Source of the DNA: Qipengyuania huizhouensis | GTDB lineage: Bacteria; Pseudomonadota; Alphaproteobacteria; Sphingomonadales; Sphingomonadaceae | Reading direction: 5' to 3' | DNA: 64,000 nucleotides | Assembly (NCBI RefSeq): GCF_019711635.1 | Contig: NZ_JAIGNT010000001.1 | Coordinates: forward strand, 1-64,000 | Part shown: positions 17,565-25,809 of the stretch, piece by piece | How the letters are laid out: the number at the start of each line of letters is the position of its first letter | Position numbering within the stretch: position 1 is the stretch's first letter | Notes under the pieces: model-generated | Told to the model about the DNA's origin: nothing | What the model saw: only the letters and a program-made list of their open reading frames with translations | The model's database searches: none | Made by a program: the position numbers and the translations under genes

Positions 17565-19183
17565 ATGTTAGCACCGACATGACGGCCGAACTTTCGCCGG
17601 ACGTGGCATTGCCCTGGTGGAAAGGCGCGACGATCTACCAGATCTATCCGCGCAGCTTCATGGATTCGAATGGCGACGGAATCGGCGACTTGCCGGGTAT
17701 CACCCAGCGTCTGCCATATGTCGCCAAGCTGGGCGTGGATGCGATCTGGGTCTCGCCTTTCTTCAAGTCCCCCATGAAGGATTTCGGCTACGATGTTTCC
17801 GACTATCGCGATGTCGATCCGATTTTCGGGGATCTGGCGGACTTCGACGCCCTCGTCGCCAAGGCCCACGATCTGGGGCTGCGGGTGCTGATCGACCAGG
17901 TCTATTCGCACACTTCGGACGAACATGCCTGGTTCGTGGAAAGCAGGTCGAGCAGGGAAAATCCCAAAAGCGATTGGTATGTCTGGGTCGACGCGAAGCC
18001 CGACGGCTCACCGCCATCGAATTGGCAATCGGTCTTCGGCGGCCCTGCATGGACCTGGGACGCGCGGCGCGGACAATATTACCTGCACAACTTTCTCAGT
18101 TCGCAGCCCCAGCTTAACCTGCACAACCGCGAGGTGCAGGACGCCATTCTGGGTGTCATGCGGTTCTGGCTGGAACGCGGAGTCGACGGATTTCGTATCG
18201 ATGCGCTCAATTTCGCGATGCATGATCCGGAGCTGCGCGACAATCCCCCAGCACCGGACAATGGCAAGCCGCGCACGCGCCCGTTCGATTTCCAGGTCAA
18301 GAAGTACAACCAGAGCCATGCGGATATTCCGGGCTTCATCCAGCGCATCCGCTCGCTGACCGACGAGTTCGAGGGTATCTTTACCGTCGCCGAAGTCGGC
18401 GGCGACGACGCTTTCCGCGAGATGCGCCTGTTCACGGCAGGCGAGGACCATCTCAATTCCGCCTACAGCTTCAATTTTCTCTATGCCGACAAGCTGACTC
18501 CTGAACTGGTCTGCCGATCGCTTGCCGACTGGCCCGAGGAAGAGGGTCTTGGCTGGCCGAGCTGGGCGTTCGAAAACCACGATGCACCTCGTGCTCTCGG
18601 TCGCTGGTGCGAGCCGCATGAACGGGAAGCCTTCGTGCGGCTCAAGACGCTTCTGCTGATGAGCCTGCGCGGCAACGCCATCATCTACTATGGCGAGGAA
18701 CTGGGACTGATGCAGGTCGATATTCCTTTCGACCAGCTCCATGACCCCGAGGCTATCGCCAACTGGCCGCTGACCCTGAGCCGGGACGGGGCGCGTACAC
18801 CGATGCCTTGGGACAAGAGCGAAAGCGTGGGTTTCGGCAGCACCGCCCCCTGGCTTCCGATTGGCGAGGAAAACCGGGCCAATTCGGTGGAAGCACAGGA
18901 AGCTGACGAAAATTCCCTGCTCGCGTTTACCCGCAGGGCCATCAAACTCCGCACCGCCAATCCCGCCATGCGTCATGGCGAGATCCTGACTTGTCGGCAC
19001 AGCGGCGACTTGCTGGAGATATCGCGCGAAGCTGACGGGCAAAGGCTCGAATTCCGCTTCAACCTTGGCAGTTCGCCGGTCCACATCCACGATTGCGGAG
19101 GCTCGCCCCTGATCGCCATCAACGGCGCGAGCAAGGACCAATTGCCACCTTACGCCGCGCTCATCACGGAGATTTCGATATGA
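17561..19183 (+). CDS. GH13 alpha-glucosidase, cytoplasmic
   Basis: The GTG at 17561 follows GGAGG and overlaps the previous stop as GTGA; this gives 540 residues, the family length, whereas the longer frame from 17471 is an artefact. WWKGATIYQIYPRSFMDSNGDG, then nucleophile Asp214 (GFRIDALN), Glu278 (TVAEVGG) and Asp341 (ENHDAPR), place it with oligo-1,6-/alpha-glucosidases (GH13_23-like). There is no signal peptide, so it should hydrolyse imported maltose and short maltodextrins in the cytosol. It is third of four coupled genes; its own stop overlaps the GH97 start. Confidence 0.95.
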   Translation: MNVSTDMTAELSPDVALPWWKGATIYQIYPRSFMDSNGDGIGDLPGITQRLPYVAKLGVDAIWVSPFFKSPMKDFGYDVSDYRDVDPIFGDLADFDALVAKAHDLGLRVLIDQVYSHTSDEHAWFVESRSSRENPKSDWYVWVDAKPDGSPPSNWQSVFGGPAWTWDARRGQYYLHNFLSSQPQLNLHNREVQDAILGVMRFWLERGVDGFRIDALNFAMHDPELRDNPPAPDNGKPRTRPFDFQVKKYNQSHADIPGFIQRIRSLTDEFEGIFTVAEVGGDDAFREMRLFTAGEDHLNSAYSFNFLYADKLTPELVCRSLADWPEEEGLGWPSWAFENHDAPRALGRWCEPHEREAFVRLKTLLLMSLRGNAIIYYGEELGLMQVDIPFDQLHDPEAIANWPLTLSRDGARTPMPWDKSESVGFGSTAPWLPIGEENRANSVEAQEADENSLLAFTRRAIKLRTANPAMRHGEILTCRHSGDLLEISREADGQRLEFRFNLGSSPVHIHDCGGSPLIAINGASKDQLPPYAALITEISI

Positions 19184-21213
19184 CCCGCCTTGCCCTGCTC
19201 CTTTCCGCAGCATTGCTTCCCATGTCTGCCGCCCATGCAGAGACGGTCAACTCGCCCGATGGCCGCATAGAAGTTACACTCGATGCCGATGGCGAAGGCA
19301 TTCCCTATTACGAGGTCAGTCGCGACGGTGTGCCGATCATTGCTAAGTCCAATCTCGGATTCACCTTCACCGATGCAGATCCGATGCGCCGCAATTTCGA
19401 AGTCGCAGGATTTCGTGAGCAGACGCACAATTCGAGCTGGGAGCAACCCTGGGGCGAACGGCAGTGGGTGAAGGACCATCACAACGAGCTGGCCGTGACA
19501 TTCCGCGAGCGGGACGAGAGCCCGCGCGAATTCATCGCCCGCCTGCGTGTCTTCGATGACGGCATCGGCTTGCGTATCGAGTTTCCCGATAGCGAGGCCC
19601 AGCCGGTCTACCGCATTGCCGAAGAGCTTACCGAGTTCAATATAGCAGGCGATGGAACCGCATGGTCCATCCCCGCCGGCGACTGGAATCGCTACGAATA
19701 TCTCTATGCCAAGAGCCCCGTAAGCGCGCTGTCGACCGTGCATACACCGGTGACCATGGTCATGGACAACGGCACGCATCTCTCTTTTCACGAGGCTTCG
19801 CTGGTCGATTACTCGGGAATGTGGCTCAAACGCGTGGATGATACGCGTTTCCGCGCCCTGCTTGCTCCATCGCCGCGCGGCCCCAAGGTAGTTCGCGAAG
19901 GCGCATTCAACACTCCCTGGCGCACGATCCTGATCTCTTCCGACGCCAAGGGCCTCTTCGAAAGCGATATCACGCTCAATCTCAACGAGCCCAACAAGCT
20001 CGGCGATGTGAGCTGGTTCACTCCGCACAAATACATCGGCATCTGGTGGGGCATGCATCTCGATATCGAGAGCTGGGCCAGCGGCGAGAAACATGGTGCG
20101 ACCACCGAAAACGCCAAGAAATATATCGATTTCGCGGCAGAACACGGCTTCCGCGGAGTGCTGATCGAAGGCTGGAACAAGGGCTGGGACGGTAACTGGT
20201 TCGGCAACGGCCGCGAGTTCGAGTTCACCGAGGCCTATCCCGATTTCGATATCGCCGAAGTTGCCCGCTATGCCGAGGACAAGGGCGTCCGTATCATCGG
20301 CCATCACGAAACCGGCGGCAATATCAAGGTCTATGAGGAGCAACTCGAAGACGCGATGGCATTCTACGAGAACCTCGGGATAGATGCCGTGAAGAGCGGC
20401 TATGTCGCCGATGCGGGAGGAGTGATTGCGCCTGCTGGCGAAGGGGGTTCAGACGAGACGTTCGTGTGGCACGACGGGCAGGAAATGGTCCGCCACCATC
20501 TCAAGGTGGTCGAGGAAGCTGCCGAGCACCAGATTTCCGTCAATCCGCACGAACCGATCAAGGATACCGGGCTAAGGCGCACCTATCCCAACTGGGTCAG
20601 TCGCGAAGGTGCGCGGGGGGCGGAATACGATGCCTGGGCGGAACCAAAGAACGATCCGGGCCATGTACCCGAACTGATCTTCACTCGCCTGCTGGCCGGG
20701 CCGATGGACTATACCCCGGGCGTCTTCTCGCTTGAGGGCCGCGGGGCTACCGCGCCCGATTTGCCGAGCACGCTTGCCCGCCAGCTGGCCTTCTACGTGA
20801 CGATTTACTCGCCTATCCAGATGGTCGCCGATCTTCCGGAAAATCTCGTGAAATATCCGCGCGCGCTGGACTTTGTGAAGCGCGTCCCTGCCGACTGGGC
20901 GGAGAGCATGCTCGTCGATGGTAAAGTGGGCGAATATGCCGTGATCGCGCGGCGCGACCGGAATACACTTAACTGGTATGTCGGTGCGGTTACCGATGAA
21001 ACGGAGCGCGAAGTAGAGGTGCCCTTGTCCTTCCTCGATCCGGGCAAGACCTATGAAGCCACCATCTGGCGCGACGGTGCGAAGGCCGACGGGCTGGGAG
21101 AAGATCGCCACGCGATGGATGTGGAAATAGTGACGGTATCGGCGGACCAGACACTCGACCTGCGGATTGCACCGGCAGGCGGTTTCGCCATCGAATTCGT
21201 GCCGCAGGGCTGA
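19180..21213 (+). CDS. GH97 glycoside hydrolase, secreted alpha-glucosidase (SusB-like)
   Basis: ATG at 19180 overlaps the previous stop and follows GGAG; 677 residues with a signal peptide (MTRLALLLSAALLPMSAAHA). The GH97 layout is visible: an N-terminal beta-sandwich, a central barrel with GVLIEGWNKGWDGNW, and a C-terminal sandwich. Glu458 (NPHEP), Glu476 (SREGA) and Glu482 (GAEYD) repeat exactly the 0/18/24 spacing of E508, E526 and E532 in Bacteroides SusB (recalled), and HHETGG carries Glu377. This points to the inverting, calcium-dependent alpha-glucosidase group rather than the retaining alpha-galactosidase group. It should act in the periplasm on maltodextrins. Confidence 0.92.
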   Translation: MTRLALLLSAALLPMSAAHAETVNSPDGRIEVTLDADGEGIPYYEVSRDGVPIIAKSNLGFTFTDADPMRRNFEVAGFREQTHNSSWEQPWGERQWVKDHHNELAVTFRERDESPREFIARLRVFDDGIGLRIEFPDSEAQPVYRIAEELTEFNIAGDGTAWSIPAGDWNRYEYLYAKSPVSALSTVHTPVTMVMDNGTHLSFHEASLVDYSGMWLKRVDDTRFRALLAPSPRGPKVVREGAFNTPWRTILISSDAKGLFESDITLNLNEPNKLGDVSWFTPHKYIGIWWGMHLDIESWASGEKHGATTENAKKYIDFAAEHGFRGVLIEGWNKGWDGNWFGNGREFEFTEAYPDFDIAEVARYAEDKGVRIIGHHETGGNIKVYEEQLEDAMAFYENLGIDAVKSGYVADAGGVIAPAGEGGSDETFVWHDGQEMVRHHLKVVEEAAEHQISVNPHEPIKDTGLRRTYPNWVSREGARGAEYDAWAEPKNDPGHVPELIFTRLLAGPMDYTPGVFSLEGRGATAPDLPSTLARQLAFYVTIYSPIQMVADLPENLVKYPRALDFVKRVPADWAESMLVDGKVGEYAVIARRDRNTLNWYVGAVTDETEREVEVPLSFLDPGKTYEATIWRDGAKADGLGEDRHAMDVEIVTVSADQTLDLRIAPAGGFAIEFVPQG

Positions 21214-21223
21214 TCCGACGCAA

Positions 21224-21255
21224 GAAGGGCGGCCGGATCGCTCCGACCGCCCTTC
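21224..21255. terminator. bidirectional hairpin ending the glucan operon
   Basis: A 9-bp outer stem (GAAGGGCGG with CCGCCCTTC), one mismatch, then a 4-bp inner stem and a TCGC loop, lying between convergent genes. It has no long T-run, but its position 10 bp after the GH97 stop and its symmetry suit a terminator used from both sides. Confidence 0.7.
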
Positions 21256-21278
21256 GATCCGGTCACTATCCTTCGCGA

Positions 21279-22262
21279 TCAGTTTTGCGGGTCTGGCGTA
21301 TCGTCAACCGTCGCCTGCCCCGACTGCTCTTCCTGCTCCCCCTGCACCACTTCGCCCGACCGGAAGATCGGTCCTTCTGTGGGCAAGGTTAAGACCGGTT
21401 CGCCATCGGGCGCAGTATCGCCGGTGGCTATAACGATTGGCGCCTGACCGGTCGCAGGTTCCTCGTCGACCGGTCCCTGAACATCGGTCAACGTTGAGCC
21501 CAGCGTCCCGATAGGCACGGAATTGCCCATCGCGTCCGTCGTGACACCCGCAGCAGGGTCCATCGCAGTCGCGTAGCCTTGCACTGTGGTGGTCACCGGG
21601 GAGGCGCCGTACTGCGAATTCCACGCCTGCAGGTCGACGCGATATTGTTCGTATGCACGGAAGAAATCTTCAAACACGCCTTCTATCCGCGGAAGAGCCG
21701 TCGCTGCGAATGTATCGAGATCATCCGGTACTACCTGCAGCGCTTCCTTGCTGATCGCGAAGGAGACCTCGCAGAATTCGTTCTTTGCCGGCGGCAGCGC
21801 GAAGTAGTTGTAGACTTTCGTCATATAGGCATCCTGATCGTCGAGATAGGATTGCCCGTACCGCTCGCGAAATTCGCCCCGCAAAGCGCGGTTCGTGGAC
21901 GAAAGTACCTTGGCGTTGCGTTTCAGGAATGCCCCGTAATTGTCGACCAGCCCAGCGTATTCGGGGTCGAGGCAATTGAGCGCAGCCACGTTCAGGGCCG
22001 AACGCAGGTTCCAGGTGGTCTGCGCTGTACTGATGTTCGCATTGACCGTCTGGCGCACACCCGTTGCCGCAACCATCGGTATGGTCATGCCCGCCGTCGC
22101 ATTCATCGGCGGCGTCGGTTTGGGCGGAATAACAACCGGCGGCGGCGGTGGCGGAGGTGGCGGAGGTGGGGGTGGCGGCGGCGGGGTAGTGCAAGCGGCG
22201 ATTGCGCTAAGACCCGCAACCAGCGCGGCGAGACGAATGGATTGTACTGAAATGCGGCTCAC
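21279..22262 (-). CDS. lipoprotein with a 16-proline run, function unknown
   Basis: 327 residues. The lipoprotein signal ends LSAIAAC, and TT followed by sixteen prolines comes straight after the lipidated Cys, with VVIPPKPTPP continuing. The folded part, about residues 55-235, is mostly alpha-helical with two or three cysteines (LNCLDPEYAG, EFCEVSFAI). It includes a segment with Tyr-Tyr-rich helices (FRERYGQSYLDDQDAYMTKVYNYF). The C-terminal ~90 residues are acidic and low-complexity. I do not recognise the family. The proline run may span the periplasm or peptidoglycan and would need EF-P for translation. It stands alone, convergent to the glucan locus. Confidence 0.8.
   Translation of the reverse strand: MSRISVQSIRLAALVAGLSAIAACTTPPPPPPPPPPPPPPPPVVIPPKPTPPMNATAGMTIPMVAATGVRQTVNANISTAQTTWNLRSALNVAALNCLDPEYAGLVDNYGAFLKRNAKVLSSTNRALRGEFRERYGQSYLDDQDAYMTKVYNYFALPPAKNEFCEVSFAISKEALQVVPDDLDTFAATALPRIEGVFEDFFRAYEQYRVDLQAWNSQYGASPVTTTVQGYATAMDPAAGVTTDAMGNSVPIGTLGSTLTDVQGPVDEEPATGQAPIVIATGDTAPDGEPVLTLPTEGPIFRSGEVVQGEQEEQSGQATVDDTPDPQN
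22137..22184 (-). repeat. proline-codon (CCN)16 triplet tract
   Basis: Sixteen consecutive CCN codons (CCG, CCA, CCT, CCC mixed) just after the lipidation cysteine codon of the 21279-22262 gene. Loss or gain of whole triplets by slippage would change linker length without breaking the frame. Confidence 0.9.
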
Positions 22263-22365
22263 GATGCGCCGACCCTCCTCAAGATTCTGGCTGTCATTTT
22301 CGCCCGTCCATCATTGACGGAAGCTGAAGCAGTGACATCCTAGCGTCTTGAGGAGGCAAAGAAAA

Positions 22366-22394
22366 TGCCCGGAGCGAGAGTTTCGCCCCGGGCA
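22366..22394 (-). terminator. intrinsic terminator of the BAX-inhibitor-1 gene
   Basis: TGCCCGG (22366-22372) pairs with CCGGGCA (22388-22394). On the minus strand the stem is followed by TTTTCTTT. It lies about 40 bp after the stop of the gene at 22433-23215. Confidence 0.8.
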
Positions 22395-22432
22395 CGATCA
22401 CTTGCTCCGCTGCTGCGGTCGGTAGTGCACGA

Positions 22433-23215
22433 TTACTCGCGGCTACCGAGGAACTGCAGCAGGAACATGAACAGGTTGATGAAGTCGAGATAGAGGCTGA
22501 GAGCACCCATCACGATTGCCTTGCCCGCATATTCGGTGCCGCGAACATAGGCATATTCATTCTTCAGGCGCTGCGTATCGTAAGCCGTGAAGCCCGCGAA
22601 GATCAGCACGCCGAGGATGTTGATTACGAGGCCCATCGCCCCCGACTGGAAGAAGAAGGCATTGAGCAGCATCGCAACGATGATGCCGATCAGACCCATC
22701 AGCAGGAAGCTTCCCCAGCCGGACAGGTTCTTCTTCGTCGTATAACCGAAAAGGCTGAGGCCAGCGAATGCAGCAGCAGCCGCGAAGAAGGCCGAAGCGA
22801 TCGATTCACCGGTGTAAGTGGCGAAGATCGTCGACATCGACATGCCGAACAGTACCGCGAAGCTCCAGAAGAAGGCTTGCAGCGTTGTCTTGGAAAAACG
22901 CTGGATTCCGCCAAAGCTCAGCACCAGGATGAAGGCCAGTGGCGACAGCGAGATGATCCATCCCAGCATGGTCGGCTGCACGGAACGGCCATAAGGCGTC
23001 TGAGTGACCTGATAGGCAGCTTCGAACAGCGCGGTGTTCACGAACAGCAGGGCGACGATGCCGGTCAGCAGCACGCCCGACGCCATCATATTGTAGATCG
23101 ACAGCATGTGCTGGCGCAGGCCCGCGTCGAACGTGGTTCCGCGGGCAACCGCATCGCCAGCGCGCGGAACGGACGTCACGTCCGGTCTGCGGTCGGTTTC
23201 GTTCCAGTTGGCCAT
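22433..23215 (-). CDS. BAX inhibitor-1 (BI-1/YccA/TMBIM) family membrane protein
   Basis: Start ATG at 23215 (MANWNETDRR), 260 residues; GGGAG lies about ten bases upstream, and the longer frame from 23287 is not supported. After a polar N-terminus with QHMLSIYNMMASGVLLTG, there are seven hydrophobic segments. The last reads FINLFMFLLQFLGSRE, matching the conserved family ending. Members form pH- or calcium-sensitive channels or modulate membrane proteases; the role in this organism is unknown. It stands alone, with its own promoter and terminator. Confidence 0.93.
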   Translation of the reverse strand: MANWNETDRRPDVTSVPRAGDAVARGTTFDAGLRQHMLSIYNMMASGVLLTGIVALLFVNTALFEAAYQVTQTPYGRSVQPTMLGWIISLSPLAFILVLSFGGIQRFSKTTLQAFFWSFAVLFGMSMSTIFATYTGESIASAFFAAAAAFAGLSLFGYTTKKNLSGWGSFLLMGLIGIIVAMLLNAFFFQSGAMGLVINILGVLIFAGFTAYDTQRLKNEYAYVRGTEYAGKAIVMGALSLYLDFINLFMFLLQFLGSRE

Positions 23216-23268
23216 TTGCAATAAACTCCCATGTGCAGGGGCGAACCCAAGGCCCCGCTTCTGTTGGC

Positions 23269-23297
23269 AATATCGGGTTATTGACACCGGATTTCAA
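23269..23297 (-). promoter_or_regulatory. candidate sigma-70-type promoter for the BI-1 gene
   Basis: On the minus strand TTGAAA (23292-23297), a 17-bp spacer and GATATT (23269-23274), about 55 bp upstream of the ATG at 23215. Spacing is ideal; the -10 box deviates from TATAAT at two positions. Confidence 0.38.
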
Positions 23298-23341
23298 GCG
23301 AAACCGGTAGCTACACGCTTAACGTACAAGCATGACCTGGC

Positions 23342-23845
23342 TCAGGCTTCACCGGCCGCATCGACCATCGCCGACTTGAGGGCTTCCTGCGGACTTTTGT
23401 CTCCCCACAGCACGAACTGGAAGGCGGGATAGAACCGGTCGCACTCCTCGACCGCAATCTCCACCAGCGATTGTGCCTGGGCGAGGCTCAACATGCCGTC
23501 GTTACCGAGCAAGGTTCCGTTGCGATAGAGTAGCACGCCGCCGTTGGACCAGATGTCGAAATGGCCGAGCCACATCTGTTCGTTGGCCAGAGCGACGAGT
23601 TCGTGGGCGGCGCCGAGCTTTTCCGACGCTATGCGAACATCCGGAAGGCACAGTATCTGGAGGACGCGATCTTCCCCGCGCCACACGCCGCGCAACTGGT
23701 ATTTCGCCCAACTGCCCTGGATTTCGCCGCAAATCTCTTCAGCATTGGCTTCGCAAGGCCAACCGCGCGCTTCGAACAACGCCATCAGCATGTCGAGCGG
23801 CGCCGCGTCGTCCTCGACCTCGAATCGCGGTTCAACGGCGTGCAT
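23342..23845 (-). CDS. YbjN domain-containing protein
   Basis: From Met at 23845 the protein is 167 residues, the normal YbjN length; the frame is open to 23950, so an upstream start cannot be excluded. It has LDMLMALFEARGWPCE, GEIQGSWAKYQLRGVWR and a C-terminal helix AFQFVLWGDKSPQEAL, which fit the bacterial sensory-transduction-regulator (YbjN) fold related to type III chaperones. Biochemical role unknown. It is monocistronic, between the BI-1 gene and the SPOR gene, with 145 bp upstream. Confidence 0.8.
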   Translation of the reverse strand: MHAVEPRFEVEDDAAPLDMLMALFEARGWPCEANAEEICGEIQGSWAKYQLRGVWRGEDRVLQILCLPDVRIASEKLGAAHELVALANEQMWLGHFDIWSNGGVLLYRNGTLLGNDGMLSLAQAQSLVEIAVEECDRFYPAFQFVLWGDKSPQEALKSAMVDAAGEA

Positions 23846-23990
23846 CAATAGGGTCCGGTCCAATTCATGTGGTTCATGTGCAGAATGGTGCGGGTACTTG
23901 GCAATCTGCCGACTGGTCGGTGCTGGGGAGAACCCAATCGGCTTGTGCAAAGCCTGTGAACAAGCCGTGGATACGGATAGATCCGCCTGG

Positions 23991-25769
23991 TCAGTCGAGC
24001 GCCTCGACGACCTCGCCCTCTTCGCTGGTAAAGGGAAAGCTGTCGATGCCGAGTTGCTTCAGACGGTTGACCGCATCACGCGCCTCGCTGGCGGAAGGAT
24101 AGGGACCAGCCAACAGGCGGTTGGCTTCACCCCATTTCGCAACGAAGGGACCCTTCGCTTCCAGCGAGCCCTCAGCGCCGCGCGAAATTCGCCGCCAGTC
24201 GAAGCCCAATGCGTCCCGGTCCCTGCCCGTCGCCACCTGCACCCAGTGACGCGAGGGATGACTGGGCTTTGCAGCGGCCGGGGCAGGCCTTGCTCCGCCA
24301 AGCGGAAAGATTTCTTCCCCTCTCGCGCTGCTAAACGGGAAACTGTCGAGCCCGATCGCTTTGAGCCTGTCGACGACTTCGCGCGCCTCGCGGAGTGTGT
24401 CGTATGGTCCGGCAAGGAGACGGTTCGCCTCGCCCCAGGGAGCGGTAAAGGCGGATTTTCCAGCCAGATGACCCTCTGCATTGCGGCTGATTCTACGCCA
24501 GTCGAAACCCAGCGCGGAAATGTCCCGACCCGTTGCCACCTGCACCCAATGCCGCGGTGGATGGACAGGGGCAGCGGGCTCGTCCGTTTCGCGCGGTGCA
24601 TCGATTGTCCGGATATCCACTGCACCTGTGCGCGGGGCCGTCGAAATGGTTTTGTCGAGATCGAAGGCGGCAAAGGCCTGCTCGAGATTCTGGCGCGCTG
24701 GCGGGGGTGGAGGCGCCTGTCGCGCAGGCTGCGGGCCCAGGTCGATCGGCTGCGTTGCGGGCTCCCGGTTTACTGAGGGGAGTTCGGCAGCACGTTCGAC
24801 CGGAGAAACTTCGACAGTCCGCGAAGCAGCGGTTGCAGCTTCGGATTGGCTCCGATCTCTTTGCTGCTGGTGGGTCGAGCGATTTGCCGAAGACGCGGAG
24901 CTTTGCGGGCCCAGCGGTCGTCCTGCCGGTTCGAGGCGGCTATCGGCATTGCCCGCCTGTCGCCCTCGAGTTGGCGAATAGGCTGCAATCTGGGCATCGT
25001 CCTGGCCGATCGCGGCCGAACCCGGAAAAACGCCCAATGCCCCCGCAGCGGCCTGCTGAGCCGGCGTAAGCCGGGTCATGTAGCGCAGGTAGGGTTCGAT
25101 ACGTGAAGCCATTTGGGCGGACATCATGTCGCGCGCGATCTTGATGGCGGCATCGGTCTCGCCGAGAATGGCGAGGCCAAAGGAACGGGTCCTGAACGCT
25201 GCGAAATCGCCCTGTTCGAGGAGCGGCAACAATGTCTCTTCGAACCCTGCCCTGTCGCCGGAAATCGCCAGGCTCAAAGCGAGGTTGCGCCGCACCTCGT
25301 CACCCGCACCCGCCTCGAGGGCGATGCGGTAAAGTTCCTGCGCACTGCGCGAATCTCCCACCAGATCGAAGGCAAGTCCTCGTTCTGCAGCCATGACCTG
25401 CTGCGAGATTCCGCCCTTTTCCGCTTCTGCGAACAAGCGCAGCGCCTCGACCGGGCGGCGCGACAGCGTGTAGGCACGCGCAAGTCCGAGCGATATCCGT
25501 GGGTTGGAAGGCGTCAGGGCCTGCGCCCGCCCGAAAAACCCGATCGCCGCGGTTACATCGCCGAGCTTGATAGCCGCATCACCGGCATCGAGCAGCGCCG
25601 ACACGTCGTTGCCATTATCGGCAAGCCGCTGGAGGGCGGCACTCAATTCCTGCGAACCCGGTGGTGGAAGCGGCTGCACCACTTCTTGTGAGCGCAGCCC
25701 CTGACCGCTCGCAGCAAGCGCTACGATAGCGGCCCCGGCGGCCCATTTTTTGGCTTCGTATCTAGCCAT
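23991..25769 (-). CDS. secreted TPR protein with two C-terminal SPOR domains
   Basis: 592 residues: a signal peptide (MARYEAKKWAAGAAIVALAAS), TPR-like helical repeats over about residues 35-250 (for example ALLDAGDAAIKLGDVTAAIG), then a Pro/Gln/Arg-rich linker to about 400. Two SPOR domains follow near 403-488 and 504-589. They are near-copies: both contain HWVQVATGRD, then ALGFDWRRISR, WGEANRLLAGPY, VxRLKxxGxDSFPF. SPOR domains bind glycan strands stripped of stem peptides at division sites. The gene starts 40 bp after ftsZ on the same strand, so co-transcription with the division cluster is likely. Partner proteins for the TPR part are unknown. Confidence 0.88.
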   Translation of the reverse strand: MARYEAKKWAAGAAIVALAASGQGLRSQEVVQPLPPPGSQELSAALQRLADNGNDVSALLDAGDAAIKLGDVTAAIGFFGRAQALTPSNPRISLGLARAYTLSRRPVEALRLFAEAEKGGISQQVMAAERGLAFDLVGDSRSAQELYRIALEAGAGDEVRRNLALSLAISGDRAGFEETLLPLLEQGDFAAFRTRSFGLAILGETDAAIKIARDMMSAQMASRIEPYLRYMTRLTPAQQAAAGALGVFPGSAAIGQDDAQIAAYSPTRGRQAGNADSRLEPAGRPLGPQSSASSANRSTHQQQRDRSQSEAATAASRTVEVSPVERAAELPSVNREPATQPIDLGPQPARQAPPPPPARQNLEQAFAAFDLDKTISTAPRTGAVDIRTIDAPRETDEPAAPVHPPRHWVQVATGRDISALGFDWRRISRNAEGHLAGKSAFTAPWGEANRLLAGPYDTLREAREVVDRLKAIGLDSFPFSSARGEEIFPLGGARPAPAAAKPSHPSRHWVQVATGRDRDALGFDWRRISRGAEGSLEAKGPFVAKWGEANRLLAGPYPSASEARDAVNRLKQLGIDSFPFTSEEGEVVEALD

Positions 25770-25778
25770 TTCTATTCA

Positions 25779-25802
25779 CCAACGCGCAGTATAACGCATT
25801 GG
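25779..25802 (-). other. hairpin between ftsZ and the SPOR gene
   Basis: On the minus strand CCAATGCG pairs with CGCGTTGG (one G-U pair) around an 8-nt loop, in the 40-bp gap. There is no T-run, so it is more likely an mRNA processing or stability element than a terminator. Confidence 0.35.
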
Positions 25803-25809
25803 TTCTAGG

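Noticed and set aside
22137..22184. Regular GGN/CCN triplets looking like a short tandem repeat array
   Set aside because: It is a proline-codon tract inside a gene, not a CRISPR or regulatory array.
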